Source: Pseudomonadota bacterium (GTDB taxonomy: Bacteria > Pseudomonadota > Alphaproteobacteria > Rhizobiales > Xanthobacteraceae). Taken from it: a DNA stretch of 12,062 bases. Below, piece after piece: positions 5,999 to 12,062 of the stretch (the first letter of the stretch is position 1; each line of letters starts with the position of its first letter). The DNA lies in contig CAUJKG010000275.1 in assembly GCA_963205465.1 (NCBI GenBank), positions 1 through 12,062 of the forward strand, written 5' to 3'. The position numbers were made by a program, and so were the translations under genes. Below the pieces are notes generated by a model, which did not search any database, was not told the origin of the DNA, and worked only from the letters and a program-made list of their open reading frames with translations.

Positions 5999-6739
5999 TT
6001 AAGATGGCGTCTGATAGCTCATCCAGCTCTTCGTCGGAAAATTATAAAGCTTCCCGTTCTCGCTGACCGAGGGCAGGCAGAGTTCGGCGATCGCTTCGGC
6101 CACGACATCAGGCGGCGTCAGCGTCATCGGGTCCTCGCCGGGCATGGCTTTGGCGCGCATGCGGGTGCGGATCGGCCCGGGGTTGAAGAGGTTCACCTTG
6201 ATCTTCGTGGTCGAGACTTCCGCCGCATAAGTGCGGACCAGCATGTCCAACGCGGCCTTCGAGACGGCGTAGGGGCCCCAATAGGCGGTGGCCTTGTTCG
6301 CCGCCCCCGAGGTGATGAAGACCGCGCGCGCGGCGTCGGCCGAGCGCAGGAGCAGGTCGAGCGAACGGATCAGGCGGAAGTTCGCCGTCACGTTGACCTG
6401 CATGACTTCGTCCCAAGCCTTCTGATCTACATGCGGGATCGGCGAGAGCACGCCGAGCTGTCCGGCGTTGCCGACCAGAATGTCGAGTTTCTTGAAGCGC
6501 TCGTAGAGCGCCTGACCCATGCGGTCGAGATCGTCGAACTTGCGCAGGTCCGCGGGCACCAGCGTCGCCGAGCCGCCGAGCTTCTGGATTTCGTCGTCGA
6601 GTTCTTCCAGGCCGCCGGTGGTGCGGGCGAGCGCGATCACATGCGCGCCTTTAGCCGCCAGCGATTTCGCGATCGCCGCGCCGATGCCGCGCGACGCGCC
6701 GGTGACGAGCGCGATTTTTCCTTCGAGAGCTTTCGACAT
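5999..6739 (-). CDS. Short-chain dehydrogenase/reductase (classical SDR)
   Basis: The 246-residue product is a classical SDR. It has the Rossmann nucleotide loop TGASRGIG (13-20), D64 for the adenine ring, NAG (91-93), catalytic N116, S144, Y157 and K161 (YAVSK), and the PGPIRT motif after the active site. R17 and R39 suggest a preference for NADP(H), since they sit where the 2'-phosphate binds. The substrate is unknown; similar proteins are often annotated as oxidoreductases of the FabG type. It is the last gene of the minus-strand purF block, separated from purF by a palindromic element. Its ribosome site GAGG overlaps the end of that element: the element end supplies the GA and the next bases the GG. 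No function in purine synthesis is known to me for this SDR; the linkage to purF may be conserved gene order. Confidence 0.93.
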   Translation of the reverse strand: MSKALEGKIALVTGASRGIGAAIAKSLAAKGAHVIALARTTGGLEELDDEIQKLGGSATLVPADLRKFDDLDRMGQALYERFKKLDILVGNAGQLGVLSPIPHVDQKAWDEVMQVNVTANFRLIRSLDLLLRSADAARAVFITSGAANKATAYWGPYAVSKAALDMLVRTYAAEVSTTKIKVNLFNPGPIRTRMRAKAMPGEDPMTLTPPDVVAEAIAELCLPSVSENGKLYNFPTKSWMSYQTPS

Positions 6740-6750
6740 TTTACCTCGTC

Positions 6751-6773
6751 ATGCCCGGCCTCGTGCCGGGCAT
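6751..6773. repeat. Hairpin 1 of the composite element
   Basis: ATGCCCGGC and GCCGGGCAT form a perfect 9-bp stem with a CTCGT loop. It is nearest the SDR start. Confidence 0.7.
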
Positions 6774-6817
6774 CCACGACTTTACTGCGTTGAAGGTTTT
6801 ACAGGCGTGGATGGCTA

Positions 6818-6845
6818 ACGCAACTCAGGCTTGCCTGAGTTGCGT
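6818..6845. repeat. Hairpin 2 of the composite element
   Basis: ACGCAACTCAGGC and GCCTGAGTTGCGT form a perfect 13-bp stem with only TT between. With so short a loop the RNA would open the inner pairs; the DNA could form a cruciform. Confidence 0.75.
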
Positions 6846-6856
6846 ACATCAAAACT

Positions 6857-6882
6857 CCCAAGTCGGATAAATCCGACTTGGG
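6857..6882. repeat. Hairpin 3 of the composite element, downstream of purF
   Basis: CCCAAGTCGGAT and ATCCGACTTGGG form a perfect 12-bp stem with AA between. It begins about 28 bases after the purF stop on the minus strand. It could end or stabilise the purF message; no U-run follows, so it is not a classical intrinsic terminator. Confidence 0.7.
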
Positions 6883-6910
6883 TGACAAGCCCGGCCATGA
6901 CGACAAATCG

Positions 6911-8389
<1,479 letters not shown>

Positions 8390-8414
8390 CAACAAGACCC
8401 CTGCTGCTGGCGCG

Positions 8415-9128
8415 TCATTGCTGCGACGCGCGGGTGCTTTCGATCAACTGATTGAAGCCGGCCCGGTCGTTCCGCTTGTAGGCGGGTTCGGCCGGGGTCG
8501 TGTTGTTGGCCTGCGAGGAATTCTTGTTGATTCCTCGGTCGGTGCGCCCGGGTGGCGTCGGCGCAGGCGCCGGATTCGGCGTCGTCTCGGGTGCGGGCGT
8601 CTGGTCTTCGCCGCGCGGTTTTCTTAAGCGCTGCAAGATGGCGTTTTCGGGATCGTCCGGCAGCACCGACTTCAGCCAGTCGCCGCTGCTCTGCAGGATC
8701 GGGCGCGAACGGGCGTTCTTGATCCAGTCGGGCTCGGTTTTGGCCGGCACCAGCCAGGTGAAGAACAGGAAGGCGACGACCATGATGACGAGGCCGCGCG
8801 CCAGCCCGAACAGGAAGCCGAGCGAGCGGTCGAGCGCGCCGATGCGGCTGTCGAGCACGAGGTCCGAAATCTTCACGGTAAAGAGCGACACGATCAGGAG
8901 CGTCAGCAGGAACAGGCCGCCGACCGCGATGCCGGTCGCAAGCAGATCCTGCTGCACGTACTGCTTTACATAGGGCAGTACGCGCGAATAGCCATAGAGG
9001 GTGACGACAGCTGCGATCACCCAGGAGGCGATCGACAGAATCTCACGCATGAAACCGCGGACCATCGCGAGCACGCCGGAAATCAGCATCACGGCAAGCA
9101 GCCCGAAATCGAGGACGGTGGGGGTCAT
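8415..9128 (-). CDS. cvpA: CvpA-family membrane protein with proline-rich tail
   Basis: The 237-residue product has the four membrane helices of the CvpA (colicin V production) family at about residues 6-24, 30-50, 62-84 and 104-127. The family marks are RGFMREI after helix 1 and IGALDRSLGFLFGLARG before helix 4. CvpA is an inner-membrane protein; in enterobacteria it is needed for colicin V export and for envelope stress resistance, and its molecular activity is unsettled. A soluble tail of about 100 residues follows, with a proline- and alanine-rich linker (177-194) and a conserved-looking end (YKRNDRAGFNQLIEST). It sits directly before purF, the gene order also seen in E. coli. The ribosome site GGAG lies 12 bases before the ATG, slightly far. 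A candidate promoter lies in the 159-bp gap upstream. Confidence 0.92.
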   Translation of the reverse strand: MTPTVLDFGLLAVMLISGVLAMVRGFMREILSIASWVIAAVVTLYGYSRVLPYVKQYVQQDLLATGIAVGGLFLLTLLIVSLFTVKISDLVLDSRIGALDRSLGFLFGLARGLVIMVVAFLFFTWLVPAKTEPDWIKNARSRPILQSSGDWLKSVLPDDPENAILQRLRKPRGEDQTPAPETTPNPAPAPTPPGRTDRGINKNSSQANNTTPAEPAYKRNDRAGFNQLIESTRASQQ

Positions 9129-9193
9129 CTAGAAACGCGGCTCCGCCTTGAAATTACGACGATTCGAGTACCTGAACGGCCTTCGCGGCACTG

Positions 9194-9222
9194 CATATAG
9201 CCCCTGACATACCCGCCGTCAC
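9194..9222 (-). promoter_or_regulatory. Candidate promoter for cvpA-purF
   Basis: On the minus strand GTGACG (9217-9222) and TATATG (9194-9199) are separated by 17 bp; each matches four of six consensus bases. It would give a leader of roughly 60 bases before cvpA. Another weak pair overlaps it (TTGCCG, 17 bp, TATGTC). Low certainty. Confidence 0.3.
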
Positions 9223-9227
9223 CCACT

Positions 9228-9243
9228 GCGGCAATCCTGCCGC
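9228..9243. repeat. Small hairpin between the two cvpA genes
   Basis: GCGGCA and TGCCGC form a 6-bp stem with a 4-base loop, about 45 bases after the stop of the upstream cvpA-family gene. No U-run follows, so a weak terminator at best. The rest of the gap 9129-9287 shows only the candidate promoter. Confidence 0.3.
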
Positions 9244-9287
9244 CATCCTGTGGGAAGAAGGTGAAAGGCAAGATAAAGCGAAGGTGT

Positions 9288-9872
9288 TCACAGATCCCGC
9301 CGCAGGCGCAGGCGGAAGGGCCGGGAAAGCGCCGCGATCAGGTCGGTGACAACGCTCAGATACACAGCCGCGATCCCCATCATCACGAAGGGATGCGTCA
9401 GTAGCCGGACGCCCGTCCATTCCTTGGGCCAGAAACGCCCGCTATAGGCGATCGCCAGTTCCCGCGAGCGGGCCTCCAGGAACCATGGCGGCAGGTCGCG
9501 GACGCGGACGAAGAGATCGATCAGCACGACTGCGATCGCGAAAATGAACAAGCCGCGCAGAATACCGAACAGTAAGCCCAGGATTCTGCCCCGCGTCGTG
9601 ATCCAGGGTGCCATGCCGTAATGCGAGACCCAGGCCGCGATCAGGAAGGTGACGATCGCCGCGCCCAGGAAAACATAGGCCGCCATATAGCGGAACGAAG
9701 GGCGCAGCCATTGGGCGACGCCTGCATTGAGCGCGTAGGCGTAAACGATCAGGAGCGCCACCCCGAAGCAGACGAGGCCGATCGCTTCGCGCAGGAGCCC
9801 GCGCGCCCAGCCGAGGATCGCCGAGAGGAGGACGATGCTCACGCAGATGGCGTCGAGGAGTGCGAAACGCAT
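9288..9872 (-). CDS. Second CvpA-family membrane protein
   Basis: The 194-residue product also fits the CvpA family but is distant from its neighbour. Shared marks are LDAI at the start of helix 1, ARGLLREAIGL after it, and GRILGLLFGILRGLFIF leading into helix 4. Helices are at about 6-24, 30-50, 63-83 and 98-121, and a further hydrophobic stretch (161-180) makes a possible fifth. It lacks the proline-rich tail. The ATG at 9872 is one base from the radA stop (9874-9876), so it is translated with radA; its own ribosome site is weak. The gene could be a diverged duplicate of cvpA or a separately acquired paralogue. Its function is unknown beyond a likely inner-membrane location. Confidence 0.82.
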   Translation of the reverse strand: MRFALLDAICVSIVLLSAILGWARGLLREAIGLVCFGVALLIVYAYALNAGVAQWLRPSFRYMAAYVFLGAAIVTFLIAAWVSHYGMAPWITTRGRILGLLFGILRGLFIFAIAVVLIDLFVRVRDLPPWFLEARSRELAIAYSGRFWPKEWTGVRLLTHPFVMMGIAAVYLSVVTDLIAALSRPFRLRLRRDL

Positions 9873-9873
9873 G

Positions 9874-11280
9874 CTAGCCCGCGTCGCGGTTGGCGAGACG
9901 GCGGACTTTCTGCGCTGCCGCGCCGATATCCGCGACCAGCGAGTCGAGCGCGCCCACGGTGCGCACGCTCAGGCCTTCGGCGGAATCGCCGCGTCCAGCT
10001 TCCGGCACGACAGCGCGGGCGAAGCCGAGCTTCGCCGCTTCCTTCATGCGGGCCGTGGCCTGCGGCACCGCGCGGATCGCGCCGGTGAGCGACGCTTCGC
10101 CGAAGTAAACACAGTCCGCGGGCAGCGGCACGTTGTAGAGCGATGAGATGAGCGCCGCCGCAATCGCGAGATCTGCCGCGGGCTCGTTGATGCGCAAGCC
10201 GCCTGCAATATTGAGATAGACGTCCTGCTGGCCGAGCTTCACGCCGCAGCGGGCTTCCAGCACGGCAAGGATCATGGAGAGGCGGCTCTGATCCGCACCG
10301 ACCACGGCGCGGCGCGGCGTGCCAAGCGCGGAGGGGGCGACCAGCGCCTGGATCTCCACGAGCAGGGGCCGGGTGCCTTCGACACCCGCGAAGACCGCGG
10401 TGCCGGGCGAGGAGGTGTCGCGGTCGGAGAGAAACAGCGCGGAAGGATTTTCGACTTCGCGCAAGCCGCCGCCCGTCATTTCGAACACGCCGATCTCGTC
10501 GGTGGGGCCGAAGCGGTTCTTGATCGCGCGTAAGATACGAAACTGATGCGCGCCATCGCCTTCGAACGACAGCACGGCATCGACCATGTGCTCGACCACG
10601 CGCGGTCCCGCGATCTGTCCGTCTTTGGTGACGTGACCGACCAACACGATGGCGGTGCCGCTCTTCTTCGCAAAACGAAGCAGCTGCTGCGCGGAACCGC
10701 GCACCTGCGTCACCGTTCCCGGCGCGCTTTCGACCGCCTCGGTCCACAGGGTCTGGATCGAGTCGATGATCGCAAGCGCCGGCGCTTTGCCCTCCGAGAG
10801 CGTTGCGACGATGTCCTCGACGTTGGTTTCGGAGGCGAGTTCCACCGGCGCGTCGGTAAGGCCCAGGCGCTGCGCGCGCATGCGCACCTGATCGACCGCT
10901 TCTTCGCCGGAGACATAGATCACGCGGCGGCCCTGGCGCGCGAGCGCGGCGGTCGCCTCGATCAACAGCGTGGATTTGCCGATGCCGGGGTCGCCACCGA
11001 GCAGGATTGCGGAGCCGCGCACGAAGCCGCCGCCGGTGACGCGGTCCAGTTCCTTGATCCCTGAAGCGATGCGCGGGGCGTCTTCCGACTTTCCGGACAG
11101 CGCTTCGAGCTGGATCAGGCGTCCCTTGCGCGAGGTGCGCTGCGTTGCCGGAACCGAAGCCTGTGCCGCCTGCTCCTCGACGATGGTGTTCCATTCGCCG
11201 CAGGCTTCGCACTTTCCCTGCCAGCGCGGAGAGACCGCGCCGCAGTTCTGGCACACGAAATTGGAGCGGGCTTTGGCCAT
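9874..11280 (-). CDS. radA: DNA repair protein RadA (Sms)
   Basis: RadA is a RecA-related ATPase that drives branch migration of recombination intermediates and aids fork repair. The 468-residue product shows all family parts in order: a zinc finger with C10, C13, C24 and C27; Walker A GDPGIGKST (96-104); Walker B LAIIDS with D173; the RadA-specific KNRFG (254-258); and a Lon-protease-like C-terminal domain (about 290-460) that lacks protease activity in the family. The start is set at MAK (11280), where RadA proteins normally begin. A GTG at 11328 would add 16 residues without a match to the family, so it is rejected, though no clear ribosome site precedes 11280. It is the first gene of the minus-strand block and divergent from the secreted protein gene. 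Confidence 0.97.
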   Translation of the reverse strand: MAKARSNFVCQNCGAVSPRWQGKCEACGEWNTIVEEQAAQASVPATQRTSRKGRLIQLEALSGKSEDAPRIASGIKELDRVTGGGFVRGSAILLGGDPGIGKSTLLIEATAALARQGRRVIYVSGEEAVDQVRMRAQRLGLTDAPVELASETNVEDIVATLSEGKAPALAIIDSIQTLWTEAVESAPGTVTQVRGSAQQLLRFAKKSGTAIVLVGHVTKDGQIAGPRVVEHMVDAVLSFEGDGAHQFRILRAIKNRFGPTDEIGVFEMTGGGLREVENPSALFLSDRDTSSPGTAVFAGVEGTRPLLVEIQALVAPSALGTPRRAVVGADQSRLSMILAVLEARCGVKLGQQDVYLNIAGGLRINEPAADLAIAAALISSLYNVPLPADCVYFGEASLTGAIRAVPQATARMKEAAKLGFARAVVPEAGRGDSAEGLSVRTVGALDSLVADIGAAAQKVRRLANRDAG

Positions 11281-11418
11281 GGGGGAACGCGGGATACCGA
11301 GTCGGATGCTTGCAAAACAGCCTAGCACGTTTGCGGCGCGGAAATCTTTGCCGCTGGCGGTTATCGGAATACCGGCTCACAATCGGTTCGCTGCCGGAAG
11401 CGCAGCAAGACCCATTTC

Positions 11419-11425
11419 GGGAGGA
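11419..11425 (+). promoter_or_regulatory. Ribosome binding site of the secreted-protein gene
   Basis: GGGAGGA with the GGAGG core ending six bases before the ATG at 11431 is a near-ideal site and fixes that start. The rest of the divergent gap (11281-11418) shows no promoter that I can call with confidence in either direction. Confidence 0.75.
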
Positions 11426-11430
11426 AATAG

Positions 11431-12062
11431 ATGCCAGCCAGATTTCGACTGCTGATGATTTCGTCCGCTGCCGTACTCGCGTTTTCCTTCGCCGCTCCGG
11501 CGCAGCAAAACAACATGAGCTTCTTCGTGACCAGCGCCGGTTCGGGCGACGGCGCGAACCTTGGCGGTCTCAACGGCGCCGACGCGATTTGCCAGAAGCT
11601 CGCGGCCGCGGCGGGCGCGGGCAACAAGACCTGGCGCGCTTATCTCAGCACGCAAGGTGCGAACGCGGTGAACGCCAAGGACCGTATCGGGAAGGGGCCG
11701 TGGGTAAATGCGAAAGGCGTTACCATCGCCAAAGACGTGGCCGATCTGCACAGCGCGAACAACAACATCACCAAACAGACCGCGCTCAACGAGAAGGGCG
11801 AAGTCGTGAAAGGCCGCGGCGACCAGCCGAACCAGCACGATATTCTCACGGGTTCGCAGCCGGATGGCACGGCCTTCACGACCGCCGATGACCGCACCTG
11901 CAACAACTGGACGAGCAATACCAAGGGAGCGGCCATGGTCGGCCATCACGATCGCACGGGACTGAACACCGAACCGCCTGCGTTGTCGTGGAATTCGTCG
12001 CATCCCTCGCGCGGGCCTGCCGGCGGCTGCGCGCAGAGCGATCTGCTTACCACCGGCGGCAA
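11431..12062 (+). CDS. Secreted lectin/endostatin-like protein, 3' end cut by window
   Basis: The frame is open from the ATG at 11431 to the window end, giving 210 visible residues. A signal peptide is clear: RFRLLMISSAAVLAFSFAAPA with a cut after A24, so the protein is exported. The mature part begins MSFFVTSAGSGDGANLGGLNGADAICQ in layout, then TWRAYLST, DRIGKGPWVNAKG, HDILTGSQPDG, CNNWTS, MVGHHDR and SWNSSHPSRG, with cysteines C54, C157 and C200 visible. I recognise this layout from uncharacterised secreted alphaproteobacterial proteins with similarity to C-type-lectin or collagen-endostatin folds. The function is unknown; binding to a sugar or surface partner is a guess. The end of the domain, where another cysteine is expected, lies outside the window. 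It is divergent from radA and has a strong ribosome site. Confidence 0.82.
   Translation, partial: MPARFRLLMISSAAVLAFSFAAPAQQNNMSFFVTSAGSGDGANLGGLNGADAICQKLAAAAGAGNKTWRAYLSTQGANAVNAKDRIGKGPWVNAKGVTIAKDVADLHSANNNITKQTALNEKGEVVKGRGDQPNQHDILTGSQPDGTAFTTADDRTCNNWTSNTKGAAMVGHHDRTGLNTEPPALSWNSSHPSRGPAGGCAQSDLLTTGG

Larger units (their letters stand above)
6746..6903. repeat. Composite palindromic element between purF and the SDR
   Basis: This 158-bp stretch is bounded by inverted ends TCGTCATG (6746-6753) and CATGACGA (6896-6903). CATCCACG (6771-6778) and CGTGGATG (6806-6813) are a further perfect inverted pair. Three strong hairpins (6751-6773, 6818-6845, 6857-6882) lie within. It fills almost the whole gap between purF and the SDR and contains no reading frame of note. 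The ends resemble GC-rich repeats I recall as frequent in Bradyrhizobium and Rhodopseudomonas. No target duplication was seen. Confidence 0.75.

Noticed and set aside
9839..11380. Minus-strand open frame of about 513 codons overlapping radA in another frame
   Set aside because: Very arginine-rich and without motifs, while radA in the neighbouring frame has every family motif.
11340..11400. Imperfect inverted repeat GGTTAT...ATACC in the radA divergent gap
   Set aside because: Short arms with a mismatch; no better than chance for a region of this size.

Overview
The window reads as chromosomal core DNA from a GC-rich alphaproteobacterium, most likely Hyphomicrobiales and close to the Bradyrhizobium/Rhodopseudomonas group. 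The basis is gene content and order (radA, cvpA, purF and a short-chain dehydrogenase in a row), the QueC and PurF sequence types, and GC-rich palindromic intergenic repeats of the TCGTCATNCC kind, which I recall as common in that group. This placement is inference; no search was run.

Layout. Positions 1-1184 hold the 3' part of a GGDEF-EAL (cyclic-di-GMP) protein. A nested inverted repeat separates it from a convergent TetR-family repressor gene (1260-1811, minus). The repressor is divergent from a tightly overlapping plus-strand operon: PaaI-type thioesterase (1906-2397), 4HBT/YbgC-type thioesterase (2394-2825) and isovaleryl-CoA dehydrogenase (2825-3997). An 18-bp inverted repeat (1844-1861) lies in the shared promoter region and is a good candidate operator. 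Next come queC (4066-4785), a secreted six-cysteine DUF1311/LprI-like protein (4782-5249) and an RraA/HMG-aldolase-like protein (5261-5962).

From 5999 to 11280 all genes are on the minus strand. In transcription order they are radA, a first cvpA-family gene, a second cvpA-family gene, purF and a short-chain dehydrogenase. A 158-bp element made of several perfect hairpins (6746-6903) sits between purF and the dehydrogenase, and a related half-element lies at the other end of the dehydrogenase gene. Divergent from radA, and cut by the window end, is a gene for a secreted protein of a lectin/endostatin-like type (11431-12062).

How the genes work together. The TetR block looks like a self-contained acyl-CoA module: oxidation of a branched short-chain acyl-CoA plus two enzymes that can release acyl groups from CoA. 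The queC block supplies the 7-cyano-7-deazaguanine precursor of queuosine, but no other queuosine gene is present. The radA-cvpA-cvpA-purF block combines DNA repair, inner-membrane proteins and the first step of purine synthesis.

I do not see a clearly new biological system. No CRISPR array, insertion sequence, phage gene, toxin-antitoxin pair, tRNA or rRNA was recognised, and no gap between genes exceeds 300 bases. The most interesting items are the TetR operator and its acyl-CoA operon, the hairpin over the queC start, the composite palindromic element, the tandem cvpA paralogues, and the loss of predicted iron-sulfur ligands in PurF.
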